A DNA stretch of 64,000 nt from Saturnia japonica (Eukaryota; Arthropoda; Insecta; Lepidoptera; Saturniidae): contig CM065309.1 of assembly GCA_033032175.1 (NCBI GenBank), positions 19,406,001 to 19,470,000 on the forward strand, read 5' to 3'. The position numbers were made by a program, and so were the translations under genes. The notes under the pieces are model-generated. The model saw nothing but the letters and a program-made list of their open reading frames with translations, was not told the origin of the DNA and did not search any database. This document shows, one piece after another, positions 1 to 10,500 of the stretch (the stretch's first letter is position 1; each line of letters opens with the position of its first letter).

Positions 1-234
1 CTCGCCGTGCGAGTAAAAGAAACACTACGTGTTTCCCCTGGCAAAATTCTTGAAGATAACTTTTGCCATCGAAACAAGTTTTTTTAGTGTTTTTCTTTAT
101 GGTTATTCTGTATTACACACGATAAACTATATTATATCTTATTATTCTAAAATCACAATTATTCGTAAGTGATAAATAAAAGTACATTTATAATCATAGA
201 TCATAAGTTAAAGTGGTCTTTGGACATGAATATT

Positions 235-560
235 TTATATGGAACCGGCAGTTGACAACTTTTGGAAAATTGTTTTAAATAATCTATATGTTGAAAATAA
301 TACCTATATTTTTTTTCATTAATACATCATAACAAGTGATTTAAAAATATCTTTTAATTTAAATAAAAAACACGACACAAAATGCGCCATTATGGTCCCG
401 TGACGTCATCATTCATTTTAAATGTCATTTTGTATGATAACAGTGACAAATGTGATAACTAACGCGAGAGTCTAACGTTAATATTTCCTATATGGTGACG
501 TCACATTTTCTAATCGGTGTTTCAAATCACGTGCCTCAAAGACAAAAAATATTAATTTTC
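235..560 (-). repeat. Element X copy 1, with two CRE palindromes
   Basis: Its reverse complement matches 46365-46480 plus 46813-47035 as one continuous unit. It contains two perfect TGACGTCA sites at 401-408 and 496-503. The stretch 457-479 corresponds to the place where the copy at 46 kb has an insertion, so this copy shows the empty site. There is no coding frame. The class is unknown; a solo LTR is possible. Confidence 0.7.
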
Positions 561-3500
561 CAAAGAGAAAATTAAATAAACAACAAGCTTGTATGAACTT
601 TTTCCAGATTCGTATTCTTTTAGGCTTTTTATCTATAGACCAGTATTACTCAATAATTTACTTTAATTTTTAAACATACAATCAACTCGCGGATTAATAT
701 TTTATACCCTGAGTTACCATGAAATTTCGTAGAAACAAAAGATTGTGAACGTAATGAAGTTTCTCGTGGAGCTCAATAACCTTAAATACAATTGCGATAT
801 TACATTTGCGTATTACTATTAAAAATTAGTACATATTTATAATAATATGTCAGGCGCAGCAAAGTGTGTGGGTTAAAAAGTTGATTCACTCATATATGTA
901 ATAATTCTTAATTTACGATAGCATAGACCTAGACGTAAACAAAAAAGATGACACCTATTTCTTTTAAATTCACAAACACTATCCAGATGTAGGTAAAAGT
1001 GAACAATCTTTTTTATCGAATGATCCTACACGGCCCTACACGGCCCTATCATTTGGCCTATAGCGTCATCGGACCGTAGAAATCGTTATCTACAACTTGA
1101 CGTAATAATACACACCTTCGCCGCATTGTAGGTTAAGTGTTTATTCAATGACGACAGAGAACATTATGATGAAATTTTATCAATAAAACTACGTGAAGTT
1201 ATTTATGGGAAACCCTCAGCAACTACTTCGATAGTTCAGTTGCAAATGTTGTTAAGTTTAGCGGTTATTTCACAGTCCAATCTACCGTACCCGATTTCGG
1301 GGGTGCTTGGCCGCGAAATCGAACTAGTAGCGACCCGCGCCCTCCTCTCGGAAATCGAGTACAGTAGATCGTGACGTGAAATAATCCCTTTCAATAGCTA
1401 AATCATTTACTGTGATGGTGATATTTTGCTAGGTTATTATAGGTAGGTAGGCCACGATAATTGTCCGTTGTGTTCGATGACATTTCATGTGTTGCTAGCT
1501 TATTGTGTTTTTAAATTAGTGATGTCACCATTCGGTATTAATTGTAAGCCCGTAACAGATATACCTCTTGATTAGTTTTTTTTTTTAAATCATTGAATCC
1601 TGTGATTACCGAATAAGGGAGACAAATTCGCATCTCTCGTGGGTCAATAAAACCTTTTTGTTAGTTTTTGTTGCAGTTGTTAGTCATAATACATTCATTT
1701 TATACTTTCTTGAATTATGTAATGATAATAGTAAATGATCGGGTATGTTGAGTAACACAAAATATTTAAATAATAATATAAAAACCCTCAATTCAGTATT
1801 TAAAATCATGCAATTCAAATAATTGTCCTTACCGTAAAATATACGGTACCACAACAGTACAAAAATAAATGTGGCAACATTATTTTCCAGTTTGACATTA
1901 GTGATTGTCAATTAACTCCGTGGGAATTAAAAATGCAGTATATGTGAACACTTGCCACAGTGGCATGATTATGCTTGTAGCATTCCGGAATGGTAGACGT
2001 ACCAGGTTTCCGGGTCTTGTACCATGTGACAGGTAAACATTATCCTGGTACGCAATATTACCAATTTTTCAGTATCGATCATTTTGAAATACCAACTTTT
2101 AGCGATATCTGTACCTGCATTATTGGGCCACTAGCTACCATCCCTACAGCAGGTGTATATCCAGTTATCAAGCGAGGTGGAAGGGATTTGTACACTATAA
2201 AGTCGCGACCACCATACACATGGTGAAAAATCCGTTACAGTGACTCATTTGACCGCATTACAGCTGCGACCGTCGATGGATTGCATATTTTTCTATGGTT
2301 ACCGTTAGTTTTTGTTTGCATAGTTAAGTTACCTCGGCGCAGCTTGCTACTATTAAAAAAAATAGCGTAGGAGTCCATTCCATATTATTATGTAGTTGTG
2401 TGACTTCAAAATTAATTTTACTCATAGTGACGTAGTGAAATTAAATCACGGTATAAAGTGTAGTTTTTGTTTTTCATTTTCATCGAGTTCCACGGAACAG
2501 CTATCTTGGACTCATCATGCTTTAATACATAGTAATACATACAATAGAAATGTATATCAAAAGGTAGCTTGTAACTGAAATAGAACACTGAGCAAATTGA
2601 ATAACAAAATCAATGGGCACTATTTAGGGTATAGGCGCCGAAAATCGAGAACATATAGACGTAGACGCCGCACCTCGACCACAGAAGATTATTTACAGCA
2701 TAGTCACTGGGGACGTTATATTTTGTCTCGAATAAAATGTTAGGCAACATAATGCATTTCATTTGAACAAAACATACAACGTAAAAAATCTTTTGTAGTT
2801 ATTATTATTAATTGATTATTACTATTTTACTGCAAAGTTGCAAACAACATATCAGAATTAAAAATTTAGTATAATATAAATGAGTCATTAGTTTATATTA
2901 ATACTTTTTTAATTGTCATTATTATAATTTCTGATCTTTATATCCCAACAAAAATATGAATACGAAAAGGGAACAAGTACGTAGAAATAACGTTCGGGGT
3001 GGTCGTTTTCATCGATAAACAGCTGTGATATAACGGGTGCCAAGTTCTTATATTCATTTACAAACAATTTAATCCTTTTTTTGATGTGAAATTTCTAACT
3101 TGACAAATTTTATTTGTTTTTGACTTATAGAGGGGTCGAAAGTAGCTCGAAATGGTTCGTGTAAATATACACACTGGCTGGTGTGTCGCCGTTTTCTTTT
3201 CCGAACTTGACTGACACTGCCGTGTGTCTAGAACTATATATAGATGATTAAAAAAGCCAATATAGTGCTTGTTTCATTCCAGCTACCTAAGGTACCGAAC
3301 CTTATGCATGCTATATATTATATTTACAATGTTAATATAATATGGACTATCTGATCCCTTTAATATATGTCTCGGTCGAGCCCGCATGACGTAATAGCCA
3401 GTAGGTGGACATGTCGTCACATGTCCAAATACTAAACAGCGCCGTTAGCCGCCAGGCTTAATTGATTTACGAGCTTTTGTGACATTGACGTTTTTTATGT

Positions 3501-4234
3501 TTCACCGTCGCGTCGCATACGGGTTAGCAGTTTTTTCTAAATGATCTAATCTCCTAATTGGGTCAAGGTCAATTTTTGTTAATTATTTTGTATAAAACCT
3601 GTTACAATCAAGAGATCACTCAGGCTTAATTGCTTCATTCACTTCAAAAATATAATAGACTAATAACGCCCCGTTGTTTCACTCATTTAATACTTTCTCT
3701 TTCGGTTCTCGTCGGGGGGTTACTCGCCTTCGTTCCCTAATACCTCTCACCACGCTACACAACCCCCTTCGTTCTTGCTTATCGTATTTTCTACTAAGGA
3801 TCGTAGCGTGATGTTCGATGGCTTTATAACTTTCCTCGACAAATAGGCTAAAAAATAAATTTTAAAATCTGACCGGTATTTTCAGAGATTATCGCATTGA
3901 AATAAACTAACAAAAACAATATCTTGAGCTAAAGTACAATAAAATAAATAATATTATATCTGGTAACCGAGCTCTGCTCAGAAGAAGAAATACACCTATG
4001 TAGGTAAACTTGGAATGTAAAACATTATCTAAATACAAAGTTTCATCCAATTATATATACCTAGGTAGGTAGGTACATACATGTACATGTATAGAAGAAT
4101 TGCTCACTTAATAATATTAGATACATTATTGTATAGATCTATACGATAATTTAAAGTATAAACTGATATCGTCACATATGACGATATTCACACTATTAAG
4201 GAATATTGTTATCTTCTATTTATATAAATAAAAT
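561..4234. other. No gene seen; AT-rich DNA
   Basis: Short frames at 1684-1911, 1990-2226 and 2396-2578 are not recognised and have no promoter or splice context. A doubled 'ccctacacgg' lies at 1025-1046, a CpG-richer patch at about 1275-1385, and a 9-bp-arm palindrome at 3406-3427. Confidence 0.5.
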
Positions 4235-4330
4235 GATTGAGTTTTGCCGTTGTGATCGCATCACACAAAATCGACTGTGTAGATTTTGATTTAAAAAAAT
4301 TTCGTTTTAATCCTTAGAAACCTGATACTT
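4235..4330 (+). repeat. Short repeat copy shared with 48 kb
   Basis: 'ttgccgttgtgatcgcatca' and 'gtgtagattttgatttaaaa' match 'ttgccgttgtaggcgcatca' at about 48283. A fragment of a common insect repeat by memory; class not determined. Confidence 0.5.
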
Positions 4331-4973
4331 ATTTTTTTTTTAAATATCACGGTAACTTCATTCAATAGAAAAGTTATCAAAGTTTTAAGAAACTGTGTTT
4401 TTATGAGCACTACGCGTTCTTCTGTCGTCGTCCACTCGAGCGGAGCCGCGAGCACATCTAGTTAACAAATAAAATTGTGCTTCATTTGAACATTTCAGTT
4501 AAAATATTTCTTAGTACGTAACCCTTTCAATTAAATTACCCGTATTTATTCGATGTATAGGGGGCGCAGTTGATCTACGGATAGAGTGTTAGGGGTCACA
4601 TCTGTCACTTTATCTTATACACGACCTTATTAAACACTATTAGGCGATATTCAATTTATAAATATGACGAATCTAGTGTCGAATATACGAGGTGAAACAT
4701 TCGTCTTTAGTCGCTATAACATACTGCATTTCGCAGTAAAAGGGCTTCAAGCCGGACAGTGATTTTCAATAGACCTTATAGTTTCATGGTGGTCACAATT
4801 TTTATATTATTTACTATCAAATAAAGTGAACACTGTTGTTGTTTGTCTATAGCAGAGGAATTCTTATTGTTGTGGCTTATTAAGTAGGTAGGCTTTACTA
4901 TTCTATATAATAGACTGTGCTAGGTTCTTATATGATACCTATACTTAATAATTTTATTGTCTATATATAGCTT

Positions 4974-5200
4974 TTAGTGTTAGGTCCCAAGAAGGTCCTT
5001 GGCGACAGACTTTCAACTTGAGGGCGGTAGCTAAGCCGGAGGGCATTACAAAATACCTTTCCACCTTGCTATGGTGTTTCATCACGATATTTTCCTTCAC
5101 TGAAAACTCGGGCTCATTGCAGGGATTCGAATTCACGTCGATCGACGCGGTGTCTTTACACGCTACGACTGAACCATCGTTGGTTCATGATACGAAATCT
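4974..5200 (-). mobile_element. SINE family A copy (tRNA-headed)
   Basis: Reverse copy of a SINE whose forward core reads 'ggtgaaggaaaacatcgtg'. The head with the B-box-like 'gattcgaattcacg' complement lies near 5125-5140. The body includes the complement of 'gacagattttcaacttga'. Frames on both strands are by-products. Confidence 0.75.
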
Positions 5201-5684
5201 ATGTAAAATCTCAACTCATATGACAGTACCATATGCAAAACACGTGGACCTATTTCTCATATGATATTTTTTACTTGTATATTCCTCGAATTCCCTTATC
5301 GGAAACTGGATTTTACAAACTTATTAACTTATAAATTACAATACTTATGTAACATAATAACGTAAATATATACTTGTTAATTAGAATTTATTTATTTCTT
5401 TATCAAAAATAAAATAATTGCTTTCGGCTAGCTTGTCCCCTCACTCCTTATCGACAGACTGAGGCCACTGTTCACGTTTGCTAGCATTTGGCGAATAAAG
5501 TTGAAGACGAAGTTATGGTAGTAATAAAGGTCGATCGAGGAATGTGCCATAGTAGATCCAGTTTTAATAATCGGCAATCATAGTTCGTTTTTGTATCTCT
5601 CTGTACATACACCATCAAGTGTTTTTTTAGCGTGATATGGCATGCTATCTAGAAACGAGACTGGCTCCTACATGCAGACCTCAT

Positions 5685-5875
5685 AAATGATTGACAATAG
5701 ATTTTCAACATACTAGTCAGGCAAGCATTAGAAAATATCATACCACCAGGCTATGGTTTCATCACGATGTTTTCCTTCACCGAAAGTTCAAGGCTCATAA
5801 GCTGATTGTAGGGATTCGAACTGGTGTCGATAAATTCAGTGTTATATTAATAGAACACGTTACCAGCGGGCTATC
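5685..5875 (-). mobile_element. SINE family A copy
   Basis: Reverse copy with the 'catcacgatgttttccttcac' complement core near 5760 and the head box 'gggattcgaactggtgtcg' near 5813. It is 5'- and 3'-trimmed relative to the longest copies (31136-31445, 35428-35745). Confidence 0.75.
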
Positions 5876-6254
5876 ATTACTTCAACTCAATAAAAAAAAC
5901 TGTCAGAATCCTGTCGTAAATTAACAATACGAACCTTTGCCAGAATAAACAACACGAAATAGAAATGGCGACATAAAATACTATAAAAAATACTGCGGAT
6001 ACTAACCACGACAGTCACGAACTGTGACTGCCATATGGTTGGGTCTGAGATATTTTTTCTTCGTGTCTAGTTAAGATAATATCTTTTTGACATAAAAATT
6101 GTACGCGTTATAACCTCCGACCAAAAGAATAATGTATAATATAAAAATACCAGTCTTTAATACATTTTATGAAACTTAACTTTATAACTTTATAAGAAAT
6201 CTGTATGATTTATTTTGTAAATGTAAAATGTAATGAAAATAATAAGTACATATT

Positions 6255-6885
6255 TATAAATAACTATCGGTGTGCCCGCGGCGCCGCATGCATTTATTAC
6301 GCAGTAGTTATTATCATCCTGTTTTTACTCATATTATTGACTATACATATTAAAGTCCGTCGGAAGAAATGACATATACTTCCCGTGTACATAATTTCAT
6401 CAAAAACGTTTGCGAAAAATTTACTTTACGCTGTCTGAATATATTATTATTAACGATTATTATAGTCTATCAATTATTATGGATTGACGTATTTTTCCCG
6501 TCTACAAAATTTAATCAGAACCTGTAGAAAATAGATGAAAATGTATTTTTTTGATTTTTTAAATACTATTTCTAAAGAAATATTAAAAATGGTTATAGCT
6601 CCTAAATTGTGGAATGACTTATACTTCCTGTGTACAAAATGTCTTTTAAATCGGTTAAGAATATATACATTTTTTTATTTATCTTTTATCATTTCTAAAA
6701 GTATTATCGAAATTTATAATAGCCTATCAATTGACCAATGACATAAGCTTCCCGTGTATAAATTTTCATAAGAATCGGTCAAGCCGTTTTTGAGTTAAAT
6801 CCGGACAAACAGACACACAGACAGACAGACAAAAAATGTTTTAAGGGCGTATTCGTGATCAGGGTCTTTATAGTATGTATAGTAT
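6255..6885 (-). mobile_element. Helitron-like repeat T with internal tandem units
   Basis: Matches 41778-42146 on the same strand at both edges: 'cccgcggcgcc' at the left and 'tcaagccgtttttgagttaa', 'cagacagacag' and 'gtattcgtgatcag' at the right. Between them the block 'aatgac...acttcccgtgtaca' occurs at 6368, 6483, 6613 and 6737, spaced 115-130 bp, while the other copy has it once. The 68-codon frame at 6535-6741 is repeat-derived. Confidence 0.6.
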
Positions 6886-7175
6886 GCCTATCGCGAGTTC
6901 GAGTTTCGCCGCGAAGATAGCCTGCATAAGCCATCTTCCAGCGCATCAGCGCCATTTCTCAGGCTAGGAGTCGAAGTGGACGCCCTGGCCGAAATCGATC
7001 GAAACAATCATCATCATCGGTATGCCTATCGGAAAATTTGGCAAAAATATTACACGTACAGACATAACTACATATTTATTATACAGTCTCATATTTTATA
7101 CATGATGTAAATTTTCTTTCATTTTACAAAAAGTTTACAAAAACATAATTATAATGTTGTTGAATTGTTGTTATT

Positions 7176-7400
7176 GATCCGAGAGGTAGCGGATTCTATC
7201 CCCACCCATGACTAACTTTTTGTCTGTCTGTATGTCAGTACGTATAGTGCATCTGTCCGGTGAAGCTGTAAAAGCCGTCAGAGGCTTCAGGGCTAACAGC
7301 TAACAGTATAGCCAGTCAGAAAAAAAAATCTGCTGTTTAGTTACCACAATACAAACATAGTTTGGAATTAAATGGCCGTGTTTGAAATAATTTTGTCCCC
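7176..7400 (+). mobile_element. SINE family C, split by a Jockey tail
   Basis: Left part 7176-7255 (ggattctatccccacccatg) and right part 7328-7400 (gctgtttagttaccacaata) of the SINE seen intact at 20683-20895. A short Jockey 3' fragment interrupts it. The right part is carried into direct-repeat copy 1 and again into copy 2 (about 11630-11700). Confidence 0.7.
7256..7327 (+). mobile_element. 72-bp Jockey 3' tail inserted in a SINE
   Basis: Contains 'ccggtgaagctgtaaaagcc', then 'agggctaacagctaacag', then nine A at 7320-7328. ATCTG borders it on both sides (7251-7255 and 7328-7332), a probable 5-bp target duplication. Part of it (from 7277) is repeated at 11578. Confidence 0.7.
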
Positions 7401-9161
7401 ATATGTATTATTGTTTTAATTCTAATATTTAACTAAGAATAATAAATACATAGGGTCACCCATACACGTAGTAAATACAATGTGATAACATAATAAAGTT
7501 TTAGGATCGACTATTTATATTGAAATGTTTGAACTTAACTTCCAGAGATCACTATCGTTTTCTCAAACAATATAACATCAAAGAATTAGGATGACTCGTT
7601 TGCCGCATGGGACATCTGACCGCTTCCTCTGTTCCGTATTTTTTCTTTCTTTAATGTTATTTTTAAATATACTTATCATAAAATTTAATGAGATACCGAT
7701 AAACATGTTACCATCAATAGAAAGGTTTGTTTAATATTATTTTGCCTTTCCTACACCGGTTTGGCAAAGTGATAACACTTTATTTGACGGTGAGAAAAGT
7801 AAATACATATTACTAATATCTAATACGTAATGACTTTCGTATACCAACGTATCTTTGAGTAGATGCAGTACTTAATATTTGGTTTGTTTGCTTAAACTCG
7901 AGCCACCACCCTAAGGCTGTACGTAAATAAAGAAGTAAGGTTCTATCAGTTTATTGCACTAGCTTCCTTTAAAAATACCATACCCTTCAAGTACCATATA
8001 AATTTTTCATTATTTTCCTACCGAAACACGATTTTCAGCTTAAACCTTCTCTAGTTTCAGCTGAAACAGAAACTTATGAGGTTTATTGAAAATTTAAGAA
8101 AATTTTCTTTATGAGTACCCTGAAATATAGTGTCACCATTTTTTATACGTCTATTAGCAACGCCTCTAGTGGAAACGCAAAGAAACTAAAATGTCAGTAA
8201 ATAAAATATGATCAAGCAGAAGCTAATTTAAAAATTAATAATACATGAATAACTATGAAGATATGGCAAACTTGTTGCCCCCTTGCTAGAACAGACGAGC
8301 GAGTTTTTGTGGCAGCTCAAAATTTATGTTTCTAGTTATTATTTATAATCTACTTCAATTTTGTACTATAAACAAATTATAATCACATAAAAATGCTACC
8401 AATATTTTAAAATATAGGAGCAAATATTATAAATTTGTGAATACCTTGGTCCCGCCAAAACTCCCTGTTTTCCGTTATTATTGTAAAATGATTACGTGTT
8501 ACCAGTACCGAGCACGTGGCGTGATCCGTTTCGGGTCAGTAGTACGCCTTATTTCCGTTGTGTAACGTTAAATTTAATCTGTGATTCTAATGTCCGATAT
8601 CATGACACGGATCGCTCGATGTTTCTCTATTTTCTTGGTAAAGTGTCAGCCCACATGGAACGTTATGTACATATCACCAACAGGTTTACTAATTTTCTGA
8701 TGTTTTGTAATAATTTTTGATTAATTGCTTGTTGCAGGTAAATTGAAATAAACGCATACGCCCGTTTTCGTCGCTGATGAGCGGTGCTAAGTGGAGAAGT
8801 TCAACTTGGCTTTGTAACGTGTAAATTATTTACTTTATTTTTGCATGTATTTAGTGACTTTTGGTTATTTCCACTGGGCTTGAAAGCAAAGAAAACTATT
8901 ACTAATTAGATGGGTTTGCCTGCAGTGCGGGTTATCGACAATACTTGCACTTAATTATATAATTCAATTAAATACGTACTCGTATTTCTTTTATTTTTTG
9001 ATTTTCGTCAAATTTTTTTGCTGTATGTCTGATATCATCGATATAAATGGGCAATTTTAGAAGGCTCCTGGTTCTTATAATATCTAATTTATGGACTAAG
9101 TCAAAATATAGAACATTTCAGCAATAAATACATATTATTATACTAAATATACTATAAAACG
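7277..9161 (+). repeat. 1.89-kb direct repeat, copy 1
   Basis: Nearly identical to 11578-13463, in the same orientation, at an offset of about 4301 bases. By eye I found two differences: T/A at 7676 versus 11977, and one extra A in copy 2 near 12770. It begins inside a Jockey 3' fragment nested in a SINE and ends at 'actataaaacg'. The interior is AT-rich; a 74-codon frame at 8496-8720 starts with GTG and is not recognised. It has no TG...CA ends and no flanking duplication, so it is neither an LTR nor a unit transposon. A segmental duplication fits best; an assembly artefact is possible. Confidence 0.93.
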
Positions 9162-9169
9162 GTTTTTTA

Positions 9170-9540
9170 TACGGTTTACATCAATGGACGGAGTGATTCA
9201 CATAAATGACGCCTCTTTTCGAACGGGGTAGGCAGAAACCACGTCCTTCCACTTGCTACGTTCCTGGCATACATCTTTGGCTTCTTCCACATTCATCAAT
9301 CTTTTCAAGCACGCTCGTCGGTTTAGAGTACTCTTAACCTGACCTTTCTTCAGAACGTCTCCGATTCGACCGAGGAAGGTTCATCTAGGTCTTCCTCTTC
9401 CAACGTTTCCATTAACACTCGCCTTATAAATTAGTTTAATCTTTTTCTTTCATTCATCCTCTCAACATGCCCAAACCATCTAAGCACCCCTTTCTCAATC
9501 CGTTTGACTATATTCTTCTTTCACACCACAAAGTTCTGGA
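9170..9540 (-). pseudogene. Non-LTR reverse transcriptase C-terminal fragment, degenerate
   Basis: Read on the minus strand this gives the familiar tail of an insect LINE ORF2: LRWFGHVERMNER, then SVNGNVGRGRPR, DVLKKGQVKS, LNRRACLKRLMNVEEAKDV and SKWKDVVSAYP, with a stop near 9203. At least two in-frame stops and a frame change break it. A short A-stretch (T-run 9162-9168) marks its 3' end. That end touches the right edge of direct-repeat copy 1 exactly. It is a dead 5'-truncated copy from a different family than the Jockey copies here; the exact clade is uncertain. Confidence 0.75.
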
Positions 9541-9752
9541 ATACTTTTATATGAATAAATAGCGCCCGCATTTCGTTTTAAGCATTTATAAATGTAAGTA
9601 GGTAACTATGGGGGTTTTAATTTATTATGTATCACACGAAATACAGAATGAAGTAAAACATTGCAGCAATATAACGGTAAAAACGGACGTATCGGCCTTG
9701 TTGAACGCAGGAGGCTTGCTCCGGAATTCTGTTCATATTGCGGTGAGACAAC

Positions 9753-9754
<2 letters not shown>

Positions 9755-9796
<42 letters not shown>
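9755..9796 (-). repeat. 42-nt T-run, A-tail of the reverse-strand Jockey element
   Basis: An uninterrupted run of 42 T. It directly borders the conserved Jockey 3' terminus on the right and unrelated DNA on the left, so it is the poly(A) tail of the element read on the minus strand. Its purity suggests a young insertion. Confidence 0.9.
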
Positions 9797-9799
<3 letters not shown>

Positions 9800-10306
9800 T
9801 CTGACTACACTGTTAGCCTTAGGGGCCCTAAAGCCGCTGCGGCTTTTACAGCTTCACCGGACTTGGGGGCGAGCGCGGAGAGCACTCAGCCACGAAAGTT
9901 ATAAGGACGACTCGCACGAGGGCGCCAGAGTGGCCGGACCTCGGCTCGGGCGGTCGTCGCGTACGCAAATAAGTCGCGAACTAACTGAATCCCTACACCT
10001 ACGATTCTAGCTAACTAAATTATACACATAGGCACGTTCCCTTCCTCCTGGGAGGAAGGAAGGAACCGTGCGTATGTGTATTCAGTAATCGGAATGTTTT
10101 CTACACTAACTAGCGCTAACTAACTAGCGTAAAAAAGAAAAAAAAAAGGTCCCTCATAGAACCTATGTACCTGTGTGGTGTGCACGTGTGTTTGTTCATA
10201 CGTGTGTAATGTTGTATGTGGGTAACTAAGTGCTGCACGTATAGTGTCACTTGTATCGCGCGGGCGGATGCCTGACCCAAGGGTTTCATACCGAGGAACG
10301 GACCTA
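9797..10306 (-). other. 3' UTR of the Jockey element
   Basis: Non-coding tail between the ORF2 remnant and the A-tail. Parts of it recur as separate 5'-truncated fragments at 7256-7327, 29208-29612 and 38925-39151. All share the block ending in 'ccggtgaagctgtaaaagc' and the 'agggcccctaaggctaacag' block just before the A-tail. A large hairpin lies at 10023-10080. Confidence 0.8.
10023..10080 (-). other. Long stem-loop in the Jockey 3' UTR
   Basis: The left arm 10023-10049 (tacacata, gcacg, ttcc, cttcctcc) pairs with the right arm 10051-10080 (ggaggaagg, aaggaa, cgtgc, tatgtgta). The stem is about 26 bp with one mismatch, a short bulge and a tiny loop. The fragment at 29.2-29.6 kb keeps the right arm (29401-29441) but has lost the left arm. 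Confidence 0.75.
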
Positions 10307-10500
10307 GGCTTGGGTCACCCGCTAAGGAGGGTGAACGTATGGAGTGTGTGCGGGAGCGAATTTGACCGCCCGTCCTCTGCGGAGAGAACGGTGGTTACGC
10401 GGGCGTGGGCGCTGTCACGCTCTGTTTGGAGAGACGAATCGATATATTTTATTGTACATATGAGAATAAAACTTTTTGCGCGGCCGGTGTTTATGCCGGG
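10307..10500 (-). pseudogene. ORF2 C-terminal remnant of the Jockey element
   Basis: The reverse complement of this stretch matches 63795-64000, the C-terminal coding part of the other Jockey ORF2. The clearest part surrounds the shared 'tctctccaaacagagcgtg' and 'accaccgttctctccgcaga' segments. Only about 60 codons survive, and small indels shift the frame relative to the intact copy. Homology fades at about 10500-10510, which marks the internal deletion. Plus-strand open frames here are antisense shadows. Confidence 0.8.

Noticed and set aside
8496..8720. A duplicated 74-codon gene (also at 12798-13022)
   Set aside because: It starts with GTG, has no family resemblance and no splice context. 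It is duplicated only because the whole 1.89-kb segment is duplicated.
9608..9904. A 98-codon plus-strand frame
   Set aside because: It runs through the 42-nt T-run (poly-Phe) and into the reverse-strand Jockey 3' UTR.
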